NCBI GenBank assembly: GCA_028023455.1
Contig: JAQFVV010012447.1
Location: 1,426,001-1,490,000, forward strand
Direction of reading: 5' to 3'
Length of the DNA: 64,000 nt
Source: Epiperipatus broadwayi
Taxonomy: Eukaryota; Onychophora; Udeonychophora; Euonychophora; Peripatidae
Positions 1-12,704 of the stretch are shown here, in pieces. Under the pieces are notes generated by a model. That model saw nothing but the letters and a program-made list of their open reading frames with translations, was not told the DNA's origin and searched no databases. A program made the translations under genes and the position numbers. The first letter of the stretch is position 1; the number at the start of each line of letters is the position of its first letter.

Positions 1-84
1 GGCCAATTAAAAGATTTGATTTTTACCTCATACAACCAATAATATAATTAGTGGTTAAAAGGTTAATAAGAACACATAACACAG

Positions 85-228
85 TGTTTCAAATGGTATT
101 ATCCTCTTTTCTTCAGATATTACATATATGCTCAATGATGATACTAGCATGGGAATAGAACTGTGATTCTTAGATTCATGAGTATTAAATTTAAGGTAAT
201 GCTCTAGCCAATTGAACTATTCTGCCAG
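85..228 (-). repeat. tRNA-derived SINE, tRNA-like head plus body
   Basis: Read on the minus strand, the segment starts with a tRNA-like head. An A-box-like TAGTTCAATTGG lies at 208-219 and a B-box-like AGTTCTATTCC at about 152-163, spaced as in a tRNA; the head resembles Ile/Lys-type tRNAs. The body to the left is related to a second copy at 62,290-62,432 on the opposite strand; both share a CATGAATCTAA motif and an ATCTGAAG...AATACCA...TTGAAA block. Two copies with Pol III boxes argue for a SINE family rather than a tRNA gene. Ends and tail are not clear. Confidence 0.5.
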
Positions 229-3200
229 TTGGTTAAATATGTTATCTAAACTTCAATATTCACAATTCTTAAGGTTCAGGTTTAATTTTTATGCTAGTTA
301 TTGTTAGTGACAACAATAGCAACACCTGAAAAAGAGATAAGAAAAATATACTTGAAACACTCTGTTATATATTTATCTGTGTGATATTATTAACAGGTGG
401 ATATATTTGGAAAATTGAAGAAGCAGAGAGAGGAGAAGAAGATGAATAAAAAGAAGAAGATATGAATGAAAGATCTGAAATAAATATTCTCCAATAACAC
501 AAATAGAATATCATATATGATTCTGACTTATTTACAAATTTCACATAAATAAAAAGGATTTTCAGTAGGTTGGAAACATAATGATAAATATACTAATGGA
601 GTTTAAATTGTTATTCATATACATATATATATAGTAAGTGGTCATAATTAAAACAGACTTTTTAGAATCCAAAAATATTCCAATATAATTATAGCCTAAA
701 CAATACTAATAATTCATATATAGTTAGTGAATGGACCTAGAGAGAACCCATACATATTTATGCATGCACACACATAAAAATTTTTAATATAAACATAAAT
801 TAAATTATTAGTTTTATTTTATGTCCATACTTACAGACTAAGTTATTTTTTCAGCATCACATTTATTTAAACTATTTTGTCATATATAAAAAAATAAACA
901 TATTTATTGTCATTTTAGAATTGAGATTTATATTTAACCATATGGCATAAAATCAGTCTTAAACAGTAAAGAAATATTTGAACTATCTTGTTACATTTTT
1001 TTAATTATAAGTAATACAATAACCTGCTAGAAAAACTTATACAGTAAAATGTAAAAAACTTCAACATACTTAGCTAATTTAAAAGTTTTTTGAGAAAATT
1101 CTATATAATGTTGTTTTTAAATTTCCTTTGCATATTTTTAAAACTGTCACTAATTATTAATTTATTCAAAACTTTATGCTCATTTTATAAATCTAATTAT
1201 TGCAAGTAAAACACTCTTTCTTTTAGGATTTGTCTTACATTTTCTTTACCACTGGCATTAATATTTTAAATAATATATATAATACTGCATTTCTTTCAAC
1301 AGCATATAGGTGTCATGTATAAATAATTTGTATACTATTATATTTATCTATTGACAGCAGGTTTTTTATCCATTCTTTTACTCACCTTTAGAATAGCTTA
1401 ACTACACTATTGAGTTATTCCATCAACTATAAAAGTTCATTTGTTACATATATATGTAAATAGATTTCCCTCATATATAAGTTGTCTAACAAAATTTTTT
1501 TGATTAATAATAACAAATAATACAACTGCTCACAGTTTTCAATTCACATGTAGCTTTTATATTGAGAAAAAAATTCTTATGTGAGTTGTAAGATAACTTA
1601 GTTTTTAAATAGAAATTTGGCTAGGTTACAATTATTAAACTTAGCAAAAGATTTGCATACATTATGTGACCATGTGACAAATTTAAGAAATTTTAAATAA
1701 TAATAGTAATATAAATATTTAATGTTTATTAAAGATGAGTGTAAAAGAAAAGTAAAATAGATAATAGTTTTTTTTTCTCTTTCTTCAGTGATTTTAATTA
1801 TTTGTTTATTTTGTTTTTTGGAAAAAAAGAAACAGAATCTTTAAATGGGTGTTTATTAATTTTCCAAAGAAAGTAAACAATGTAATAACATTTTTTTCAA
1901 GCTTGTTATCATTTAATTAAAAGAATGTTTTTTTCATTCTCTAAAGAAATGAAGTGTTTTCCAAATAATGTATAAATAGAATGTTGTATTTCAAGTAATT
2001 AAAAACAAAAACAGTTTAGAATTTTTATCTGAAAAGAAATGTAGGCTATTTTAAATTAGATATAAATAGATATTTTTGTTGATAATCTTTTGTAAAAATG
2101 AAATCAATTGATCAAAGCGTAATGCTGTCACATCTGAAGTAGTCATGTAGTTGATTTCCTGGTTGAAATCAAGACTGTTATTAAAATATAAGATAGGGTG
2201 GGCAAGATAAGGCAGTTAGACATTAGTGTCATATCAGTATCAATCCAACTGTGATGGAGTGAAGTAAAAAGTCTTAAATTAAATTGAACTTACTGCTAGT
2301 TAAAATGATTTTGAAAAGTAATATACTAATATGGAATTTATAAAAACAATATGCTATTTTTTAGCCAAAAGTTCAGCATTACTAACTTATCTTGTAATTA
2401 ATTTCATAAAAAATTTGAAGGAAAATTCTGCTATGAGAAAATTTGAACAAGCATTATGTATTAATCCATTCAAAATCATGACTGTCTCAGCTAATGTGAA
2501 CCTGACCTAGAAATTATTGTACTGGAAACTTGAGCTACAAAAAAGCTAACATGAAACAGAATAATTGTTAAATTGAAACTTGTGTTAACCTGAAATAAAA
2601 ATATTTGTTTATCTAAGACATGGAGCTATAAAATAAGAATAGCATGCTTTTAATGAATTTATTATTAAACTGGAATTGTGGAACTTGCAAGAAAAAAGAA
2701 AAAGTCACATGGATCAAACAATTATTTCAGAAAACTAAAAAATTGGAGACAAAAGATTAATTAAACTATTCACTGCAAATGTTGCAAGAATGAACCATTA
2801 AATAGGTAACTACAAAGGAAGAACTAAAGAAAAAAATATCTTCATTTATAAATATTCTTTGAAAATGTAAGTAATTATTTTGTTGAACATATGTTTTTTT
2901 CTTTCAAAATTCGAAGTGGCTGGGAAATCCTCATTTTTTTTAAAAAAGGAAAAGGTTTAAATTAATGTTACAATTTTTTTCTTCAATATAAAATGATTTT
3001 TTTGGGTTTGATTGTTGTGAAGAAAAATAACCCATGTAGAATAAATATTAATTATTTAATAAGAATCAGCAGGGAATAATATTATATTTTCTATGAAATT
3101 ATATGTATTGTATGGAATTATATATTCACTTAGAATTTGTCATATTGTTTTTTTTTATTTTTTATTATTTATTATCTAACTTTATTAAATAATTGTTTAA

Positions 3201-5983
3201 AAATAATTGTTTCTGAAATTATTTTTTTGTTGATTGAATTAGTCATTGTAATTATCCCAGTAAAATTATTATAATATAAAATAGATTTAAGTTTATTTAT
3301 GTTTAGCTTCTATTATTCACCATCACATTTTCTAGGGTTCATATGATCCCAATCTAGTTTCAAGTATAATGATATTTGTAATAAAAATGTGTGGGTATAC
3401 ATGTGCATGTGGACATCCAGAGAATTTTCTGGGTGGCACAAAAATAAAAATAATCTTTAAAATTCACACATTTCACTTTATTCATGGATTTGAAATTAAT
3501 TTTTAGAAGTCCAGTACACCCATGATATATAGTCTGAGATTTGATTATCAGTAGTGACATAAATATTCCAGCAGTTTATTATATATATATGTGTCTGTAG
3601 TTAAATTATTGATGATTAACACTAATTATGCAATATTATTGTTTATTATTATTTATAATTACTTATATTTATTTCTAATGCTGATTTCCCCCCTCATTCT
3701 CATTGATTATGATGTCATTTTTTATCCTCCCTTATCTATTCTTAATCCATGCAATTACAAATAACAACCAATGTATGGGTGAAATAATGTCTCAATATAT
3801 CCCTTTTGTCCATACCATTGTAATACTAACAGAACATTCAGTAAACAGTGATTGCTTCAAACATTGGTCTGTGAGTCAACACAGACAACACTATTGGCTT
3901 TCATTGCTGTTGCGCCCCAGACATTAGCTGGCATGAAATCTTATTAGCTATAGTTTTCTGAAAGTTTTACAAAATAATATCTCATTATTTACAGCCACAT
4001 ACTAAGAAATGTACAAATTAGTACATGAAAGAAGTAATGCAAAATATTTTTTTCTTAAGTAAATAAAAATACAGACTATAACAATAATTAAATGAATTAC
4101 TTAATTATTTTTTAATCTTCTTTTAAATACAAAATGTATTGAAATTAACTTTTATAATTCTATATCCTAAACAATATATTTGTTTATACAAAAATAGTTT
4201 TTTTTTTTGTTGTTTTATTAAACCTCTTAAAATGTACTAACACTGTGACAGTTTTTTTTTTTGTTTTCACTTGCTGTAAACTTTCAACTTTCATTTTAAT
4301 ATTAAAACATTATTTATATATTGGAATTTAATAAATTTTACTTCCTTTAAAATATATTTTTGTTTAGAAATTAAATAAATTTTAAAAAATTACATTTGAC
4401 TTCTACAGTTATTTTAAAAATTAAATTTTAATTCAAATGTTTCATCATTTTTTGGGGGAAAGCATATTGGTTTTGCAAAATGAATAAAATCTCCTTTGTT
4501 TGATTTTTGTATTATCAATATCTGATAAATCTACCAACTTAAGCTTTAAAATTTTTAAGTTTTTTAGTGATTTTTATAATGTTAGTATATTTTTTAACAG
4601 ACTGTGAATTATGATGTGTTACTAAGAGATTATAATTACCATCACTGTAATTTTCATGGCAACATAATTCAGAAAAATATAATGTACATTTTAAAATAAA
4701 ACATTTCTGTAGAAAATAAGTATGTATAAATATATTTCTTGATTTGTAATAATTATCATATAGTTATTACAGAACTATTGTGTAAAAACAATCATAACTT
4801 TTCTAAAAAATCAAGTTTTTAATCATTCATAATATTTTCTTGAAGTAATGTCACAAAGTTCAAGATCTCCAAGAAAACAACGGATGCTCATCATTTTGGA
4901 GTTCAGCATGCTTTGAATTTCCTGCATTATCAATTATTTTGAAATTAAAATATTAGAAAAAAATATACATGACTTTTAGCACTCAAAAAGTTACAAAATC
5001 TCTCAATAGAGGGCTATATATATGAAATTTAATTTTTTAATTTTTCAAAAGTGGGAGCATCATATAAAAGTAAATTATGGCTAATAATTTAGGTTAATTG
5101 TGTATTTTTTGAGATTCAGAAATAAGCTAAATAATCTATTTGTACTAGACTCCTCTTATTTAAAATAATTCATTTCACAATATCAAAAAGTATTACCTAC
5201 GTAATTAAATACCTAAATCATTATGGACTTTATTTTACATTTTTATGCAAGTAGTTTTATACATGTAATTTTTTTTCTTTTTCTTGATAGGCTTTAAATA
5301 TGTATGCACACACATATATCATATAAGTTATTTATTCATTGTATTGCATGCAAAAAACAGTCCATCTCAATATATATAATATAAAAGATAAGATAATAAA
5401 ATATAATTTAATTTTTATTCATAGCATTTAGTTTTTAATAAATATGTGGGTGTTTATTAATAATTCTTTATAGATTAAAAATTGAAATATTTTATTTCGT
5501 TTTAATAAAGTTCAATTTTTTTTTTTTTTTGTATAGATGCATGATAATCTCCATTTCATTTATTCTTATATATAAAATTATATGACATGATCTTATTTCT
5601 AAATTATAACAGCATTGACTATAGACACTGAAAAAAACAATATTAAGAATTTCCAAAATGCAGTTCAGCAATCAGGCATTCTATTGGGGCCAAGCTCACA
5701 TAACTCTATAAAATCTATTCACTATTGTTCTGCATTTGTTGATATATAATACTCAAAGTTACTTTTTAATTGATATATTTTTTGTAATTACAAACTTTAT
5801 TACAACAATCAATTTTAATAAATACAAAAATGACTATTAATCATTTATTACTCGGTTTAAAATATAAATAATAATGATTCTTTAATTATAAATAATATTG
5901 TATGCATGCGCAGAAAAAGAAAAAATACTAAAATGGAGATTACCATGCATTTATACAAAAAAATACATTTAAACTTTAGAAAA
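229..5983. other. AT-rich spacer, no gene recognised
   Basis: Only short chance open frames, homopolymer A/T runs and short AT microsatellites are visible. No conserved domain, splice-linked ORF series, RNA gene or clear transposon boundary was found on either strand. Confidence 0.6.
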
Positions 5984-6080
5984 GTCAAGTGATGGTGGCC
6001 TAGTGGTTAGCATAGCTGCCTTCCAAGCAGCTGGCCCAGATTCTCTTCCCGACAACGCATTTGATATAGGAAAAAAAAAA
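5984..6080 (+). repeat. tRNA-derived SINE (copy 1) with A-rich tail
   Basis: The head has a perfect A-box-like TGGCCTAGTGG at 5996-6006, an anticodon-like hairpin GCTGC-CTTCCAA-GCAGC, and a degenerate B-box region (ATTCTCTTCCCG) at about 6040-6051. An A10 run at 6071-6080 could be the tail. The same head, including the leading GTCAAG and the hairpin, recurs on the minus strand at 50,058-50,150, so this is a dispersed SINE family rather than a tRNA gene. The variable arm and T-arm are shortened here compared with the second copy. Confidence 0.55.
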
Positions 6081-6684
6081 CTTCAGATAGTCTTTATCTA
6101 GAACAAATAAAATTAATAATATTTAATGTAACAAAAATAATTAATAATTCATATTGAAAAGTAGTTGTGAATAAATATTTGTTTAAAAAAATATTAATCT
6201 TATAAATTTGTATAATAGTTATCAGTACATGGATAACAATGATGCATATCAATTTGAAAAATTTATAGTCATGACCCATTTAAGGAGATATGATTGCCTA
6301 AAACTTATTTTGAGAGCCAATAGAATATTTTTTGCCATGAATTATAAATATAGATACATCACCATTAATTAAAAATAATACATACTAAGAAAAAATCGAA
6401 GCATTTGATTTATGTTATTCAACTTATAATTGTATGCAAAATATGGGTTTGATATATTATATTAAATTATTTAAATAATTTCATCTTTACTAAAATGTGA
6501 ATGGCATTTTTTTAAATGTCATATAGGTAATAATTAGATGTCAATTATAATATCACTGCTCTGTTTAGTTGGGTCTGGAATTTTCTTGAGAATTTTATAT
6601 AGTTAATACAAATTTATTCATTAAATTCAACAGGAATACAAAAAAAATCTTTCTTCAAAAATTTTAAATGTACTAAAATAATAT

Positions 6685-6900
6685 TAATGATAATAATTGA
6701 ATAATTAGTTGCCCACAAGGTCATGTATTATTTTAATGACATATATAATAGGCTGAGTTTTGATCCAGAAAACTTTAATTCACTTTATCATTGTGGAAAA
6801 CTGCAAAAAAGGAAAAATAATTGAATCATTAGTTGCTTAAGAGATCATAAGTTGTTTATCAAAACTGATGTGTTGACCTTTGTTCCACAAACTTTAAAAT
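6685..6900 (+). repeat. degenerate tandem pair, about 123-bp period
   Basis: Two diverged direct copies share TAATTGAATxATTAGTTGC at their start and a GATCCAGAAAACTTTAA / GTTCCACAAACTTTAAA block about 80 bp later. Origin unknown. Confidence 0.35.
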
Positions 6901-7640
6901 TTTGGCCTTAAACTGCATGCAGATCTTAAAATATTTATTTAAAAGGAGTTGTTTCTATGTATTAGAGCCTAAATGTGACAAACAAAAAAAAATAGCTTTA
7001 ACAATGCTATAATATACCTGTTCAATTCCATTGGATGGTGACATTTTTTCCTGCTACCTATAATGGCAAATCAGTTTAATATTGTTTTTTTTTTCAAACC
7101 TCAAGGTAAAACCATGTATTACAAAAAATGAAAAAAAAATTATTAATATAATTTTAATGCCAAAATATTTATCTCATCTAACTTTTATGTTCTTCTTTCC
7201 CCAATTGTTTTTAAATAACCTTTCCATAAATCTTATATGCATTCCCCTCTTTTTTAACACTTTCTGAAATATTTTCCCTTTATTTTCTTTATTAATTTTA
7301 TTACTTATTAATTAATAAACATTTAGTTGAAATCTTTTTCATAATTATTCACTCATCATTTTTCTTAAAATATTATTAAACTTACTCAATTTCACTACAT
7401 TGCGTACCCACACCATCCATTCCAATCAATCTTTCTCTAAATATCAATATTTAAATTTCCAGATACTCCTAGCTCAGGCAACATAAAATTATGATCATCA
7501 TCATTTCTATCAGCTCATAATCAAAAATATATTTCACATTCTTCTTTATCCATATAAATTCCCTATGTATACTTATTTATTTTTTCTCTTTCAAGATAAT
7601 TTTATTTGACCTATAAGTGAGTTATAAAAAAAAAAAAAAA
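6901..7640. other. AT-rich spacer
   Basis: Nothing recognised apart from an A-run near 7,627-7,641. Confidence 0.5.
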
Positions 7641-7864
7641 AATAACAAGAAATATCTAGTCGAGGTTACAGGGTGGTATATACAGAGAAGAAATGATTCA
7701 AAAGTCAGTAGAATATAACCTGTGGATGCAAGGTGAATATTAATCATCTAGTCTATAATGAAATACCTTTGTTAGTAAACCCTGTTTTGGCAAGTTATGG
7801 TTGGAGGGTTTTATTAAATCATAATAATATATTAAGTCATAATAAATATTTTCATATAAATTAT

Positions 7865-9120
7865 TTAGGGGTTGGTTGGAGAGGTGCTGTTTAGACCAGT
7901 TGTGAATTCCCATGTTAATATGGCCAGGTATGGATCGGCCTCTCTCTTGTCTGTTTCTTGGATATTTTTAATTATGCTGAGAAAGCAGTTATTGATTTCG
8001 TTAAGCGGTAATTTTTGAAAAATCACCTTGCATCTGGTCAACCAGATGGCAAAGTTTATGTAGGTGGCGAGCCTGATTTCAGCGAAAATGCCTCTATTTA
8101 AAACCCCTTCAAGAGATGTTAGATCTGGACCATTATTATCAATGTGTTTCTGGAAGTTTTGTCTTAGTCCCTGCCAGACCGGACAAAGGCGAAGGATATG
8201 GTCCATATCTTCTGGGCTGGAAAGACAGAGACAACATGTGGGATCTATGCAGAAGCCTCTTCTATTAAGAAATATAGCAGTGGAGAGGCTACCAAGGTTA
8301 ATTTTGAGAAGAAAGTCTGTGTGTTTAGGTGCTAGTTTCAATCTACGGGCTAGTTTGCGCAGTTTGTTTATGTTGATGGGGAGGTAAGTGTGTGCCTTCT
8401 GGGTATTTGAGTTGGATAGGTTGAAGGCTTCCCAATAGGTTATTTTTGAATTGAACATGGTCGCTGAAGGTACTATGTGCGTAAAAATGTATGATATCTG
8501 CATTTGTAGCCAGATGGGAGTGAACCTCTGAGGGGGCGGTCTATCAGTGGGAAGCACTTGCTCTTTGGGAAGCGGACATTGGAAGGTCCTGCAATCAGAA
8601 TAAATTTTATGGATCATATTGTAAGTTCTCTGTATTGCGAATACCTTTATTGAATGCAGTCCCAGTCCATTCATGTCTCTTGGCTTTTGAAGGGTGCGCA
8701 GACTGATAAATGATTTGCGCCCACCTCTACAGAGTCGCAGACAATGGGATTCTACTTTTTAATGAAAGCTTCTGTTGGTTTAAAACCCGCAAGATAATAT
8801 ATAATCTTGGGGAGTATGAGGGAGTTTAAGAGTGAAACCTTTCCAAATGTAGATATATATATTCTTGAGAGGCATGTTATGATGATGTCTATTTTGTTTA
8901 GTAGTCTTCGTTGTGTTTCCATCCTCATTGCTGTAGGGGATAGTGACATATTGAATCCCAAGAAAGGCTGAGGCATAGCTTGTAATGAACCTGTTATCCT
9001 GTTAGCTGTTTTGATATTCCAAATTGCTGATTTGTTCCTGTTAACGGTAAGCCCATGCGTCTGAGCATAGTGCTGTAATAGGCTTTCAAGAATGTTTATT
9101 GAACACCGCACTCTCTGTTA
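7865..9120 (-). pseudogene. LINE ORF2 C-terminal relic (RT thumb to CCHC end)
   Basis: This is a 5'-truncated non-LTR retrotransposon ORF2 on the minus strand. The upstream part (9111-8752) contains the region after the RT catalytic motifs, with FLGF followed by a segment like TFGKVSLLNSLILPKI. The second part (8674-7865) begins with MNGLGLHSI and carries a C-terminal zinc motif C-x2-C-x8-H-x4-C (CCLCLSSPEDMDHILRLC). The two parts are joined by a single-base frameshift near 8,752-8,760; reading through in the other frame restores similarity. The same order of motifs is found in the LINEs at 28.5-40.9 kb, but the sequence is clearly another subfamily. It is GC-richer than its surroundings, which suggests a later insertion. 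RT motifs A to C and the endonuclease are absent. Confidence 0.8.
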
Positions 9121-9965
9121 AGAGAAGTCCTGCATCATAAAAACTGCTCTTCACTCAAACACTTCACAAACTCTTTCCTTTGATTATTGTTTTGTCAATT
9201 AAGTGTAATCGTTTTGTAGATTGCCAATCAACAAGATAATCTATGGTTCTTTCTATTTTTTAAACATGTATTAATGATTAAATGCTTTTAAATCTATTTG
9301 TAAATTTAAGTTTTACCAAGTCTGTCTAAAATGATTTTTGTTTGAAAAGTAAATTATTTTTTCAAGATACATATCATTTGAAAAGGCTGTTATAAGTTTG
9401 ACGGATAAAAAATCAATAGTAAAAACATTTTTATACAAACAAGAAGAAAAAAATTATCCCGGTCCCTAACTGTAATTTTTATATCAAAATCAATAATTAT
9501 GTTGCTAAATTAGATTTTTTTTTCCTAATAGCAGCTGATTTTCTTACTTCTTTTTTTATCCATTTAAAAATATAACTGTAAATAAAAATATTTTACAATC
9601 ATAAATAGTTTTTAAGCTGTTTCGTCAAAATATAAAAAGAAAAAAAAACCCTAGAATTTAATGTTTTTTAGTTTCAAGCTACAAAAATTGTACATAGTTA
9701 AGGCCGAACTATGTGGAAAAAAAGAAGGAAAATTTAATCTTCTTACTGCAATGTTTATATATTCAGGGTGTATTGAATTAAAAAATGGTTTCTAATTATA
9801 TATATGCTGCGAATAACATTTCCTCAAAGCTATCTATCACGTTTGTTTTTAGACTCTTCAATGATTATATATATATAAATTAGGTTTTAAAGATATTAAA
9901 TCAGATTCTATAGTAGTACCTGTACGCACAGGGAATGCCGTCACCATCATACACATGACATAGAT
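9121..9965. other. AT-rich spacer
   Basis: No feature recognised between the LINE relic and the PLE relic. Confidence 0.5.
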
Positions 9966-9969
9966 AATA

Positions 9970-11420
9970 ATAATATTTTGGATCTGTTCAGTGATAACGC
10001 TTATGTTAATACAAAAAAGAGATCACGACCTTATCTTAAAAAAATTAAGATTTTTATTAGAAAATGTTCTATTTATGATAGTATAAAAATAAAATCACCC
10101 CTAGGAATAAATACACTATATGCTATAAGTTCTATAGCCAATCAAAATTATATGAACATTACATTCTATTCTATTGTTAGTACATTATGATCATTTACTC
10201 ATGGACTTAGCAAGATTTGTGACAAATAAAATGCAACCTGTTATTTTTTTCTATAAAATGATATATAAAAACTGACAACCCACTTTATTACTATTATTAG
10301 TAATTAAAAAATCACATCAAATTATGATATTATTTCATTGTTAACTAACATTCCAATCGATGAGACATTAGATATATTTTCTAAATGTTGCATTTTGTAG
10401 ACCACCACCCACTTTATTTCTAGTATTAGTAATTTAAAAATCACATCAAATGTGAGCTTTGATGTTGTGTCATTGTTCACTAATATATCAATCAATATGA
10501 CATTAGAGATGGCTTCTAAATGTTATAATTTGTAGAGGCATTCTTTCTAATACCTTTTTGACTCACAACAATCAATGCTATAAACATGTAACTGGAACCC
10601 AAATTAGATTTCTTATCTACAAACGTTTACCAATTTATTTATGGAAGTATTTTATACAAGCCACTTATCTAGCTCAGATAAATTGATGACATAACTATTG
10701 TTTGCTCATATGGGAAAGAAAATATGAATGACTTCCCAATATGTATTAGTAATCTACACTTTTAAATTAAATTCACTATGGAATGACAAAGAATGAAAAA
10801 CTCTCCTTTATTTGATGTTCTTGTTTCTAAAATTAACAATAATATATTGTCTTTTATATATAGAATACTTATGCTGCTGATAGATACCTCATGTCATCAT
10901 CACTCAGCCCAAATATCTATAGATAAGTCACTTTTTACATGGGCATTCTTACTTTCAAATAAATACATATTTAAAAAATAATAATAATTAAATGATATTT
11001 TGTTAATAATTACAATACCATTACTATAAATAGAGAAATGTGTAAAAACACCAAATAAGAAAAAGAAAGCAATGATTCTACTCTTCTGTATATTAAAAGA
11101 AGCACTGATAAAATTGGGCAGGTAGTGAAACACTTTGACATAAAACATTCTTTATTGAATAAAATATTAATATGATTCTAATCAAACCAAAGAATTTAAT
11201 TTTATTGGAAAGATCAAGGGTCTGTGAGATCTCCTGTGACATATGCCAAACCACATATGTAGAAAGAAGCAATCTTTATATAAGTGTTAGAAGAATGCAA
11301 TATAGAGAGCATACCTATAGCTCAAACAAGCTCTTATTAATATTGTATTTTTGTAAATGCAAGCTTTTTATAAAGCAATGTCACACTATATATGACTTGC
11401 TTTATTAATTGTTATAAGTA
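9970..11420 (+). pseudogene. Penelope-like element RT / GIY-YIG relic
   Basis: Frameshifted fragments line up in the order expected for a Penelope-like element ORF. 9978-10190 resembles the region before the RT fingers (DNAYVNTKK, then KSPLGINTLY in place of the usual GLPKIHK segment). 10403-10537 gives SFDVVSLFTNIS, the PLE version of RT motif A. About 10560-10620 gives CYKHVTGTQ, and 10682 onward gives IDDITIV (motif C). 10765 onward gives IKFTME followed by SPLFDVLVS, and 11212-11330 resembles a GIY-YIG domain (CEISCDICQTTYV...R...REH). Several stops and indels make it non-functional. PLEs use this RT and endonuclease pair for target-primed integration. Similarity was judged by eye. Confidence 0.75.
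10275..10537 (+). repeat. 128-bp tandem duplication inside the PLE relic
   Basis: Two adjacent diverged copies (10275-10402 and 10403-10537) share CCCACTTTATT, AAAAATCACATCAAAT, TCATTGTT and GACATTAGA in the same order. The unit covers the RT motif A region, so the PLE coding sequence was duplicated locally after or during decay. Confidence 0.7.
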
Positions 11421-12009
11421 TTAGAAGATATGAATATGTCAGTGCAGTAAAAAAACTCCCAACAATCATCATTACCTGCTCTCCAGATTGTAAACATTGG
11501 CCATTAGAAACATTTCTCAAATATCAGAATCATACCCATATGCAATAATTATCATTAAAAATTAGGGAGACCATCAAAATTTTAAAAAAGACCAAATTAT
11601 TTTAACTAATATGATATATGTATAGAATATTTATGTAAGCAGTTAAGATACATTTTTTTAAAAAAATAGATTGAGAAATGAATGATTTAGTGCAGCAATA
11701 GAATAGTAGACTTTGGGGTTCAAAGCCCATGTGTAGCAACTACAGTTCTGTCACTTCTTATGTTCAAACTTCTTATGAATTCCTGAGCAATAAACTAGTT
11801 GATTATATTTATTATTGAAGAAATATACCATTTGTAGAATCATTAGTAATAAATATTAAAATGTAATTCGTAGGTCTTTCCTTTGTAAAGATTATTTACA
11901 TTCATCCATATGGTTATGATACATTGCTCACCAATGCTGATGAAATTATCATACTACAATATTTTAAAATATTAAGTGTAATAATGCTAAGGTTAAAAGG
12001 GTTCATAAA
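11421..12009. other. AT-rich spacer
   Basis: Possibly the decayed 3' part of the PLE relic at its left end; otherwise nothing recognised. Confidence 0.4.
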
Positions 12010-12010
12010 T

Positions 12011-12179
12011 AATCATTAAAATCAGACAACACATAGATAATCTCAATATTAATAATAATTAATAATAAGGGATGCTACATTTATTGTTAAAAAGAGGTTG
12101 TCATGACAACAGATTGAAATTGTTGACTATTATTAATATTAGGATTAACTATGTGTTTAAACTGATTTTAATGAAGAAT
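12011..12179. repeat. small imperfect inverted repeat (MITE-like)
   Basis: The left arm 12011-12062 and right arm 12124-12179 are reverse complements with a few mismatches: ATTAAAATCAG, ACACATAG and AATATTAATAAT occur in both. A central self-complementary TTGTCATGACAA lies at about 12,099-12,110. Terminal duplications cannot be told apart from the AT background. Confidence 0.55.
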
Positions 12180-12704
12180 ATTTTTGTATTTTACAGTCAG
12201 CATATCAGCTTAAATTTGACTGCCCAAATTAAATTAGAACTTTAATCCTCCTTTCCTTCCATAACAATAGTAAAATATCCATTTATAAATCAACATTTGA
12301 CAGATAGATAAACTTGCTGTTTAAAATGGTTATCTGAAAGACAAGTTTTAACTTTATTTGCATTTGAAAAAATTTCCAAAGTTTATTCAGATCAGATTCA
12401 AACTTAGATAGTGGAGTAGGCAGATGAATCTACTATGACATGAAGGCAAAACAAAGTTGTTTAATCAAACCACATATAAGTATGTAATTAAAGTCATTCA
12501 TAATAATGCATACAGAAAATCAACAACCATTTAGTCAATAAACAATATTTCATTTCAAAACAAAAATCACATCAAGTGATGCTGGAAATTAACATCATCC
12601 TCTCTTTCATACAATTACATTGTGATTTTTTAATACTTAAATTAGAAATGTATCTTTCTATACAAGAGAAAGGAGAAAAATAAAATTCCTAAAAATGCAT
12701 ATTT

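Noticed and set aside
7865-8387. Plus-strand frame at 8064-8387
   Set aside because: It is the antisense shadow of the LINE ORF2 relic.
11689-11760. Possible tRNA-like SINE head with GGGGTTCAAAGCCC as B-box
   Set aside because: No acceptable A-box upstream and no second copy in the window.
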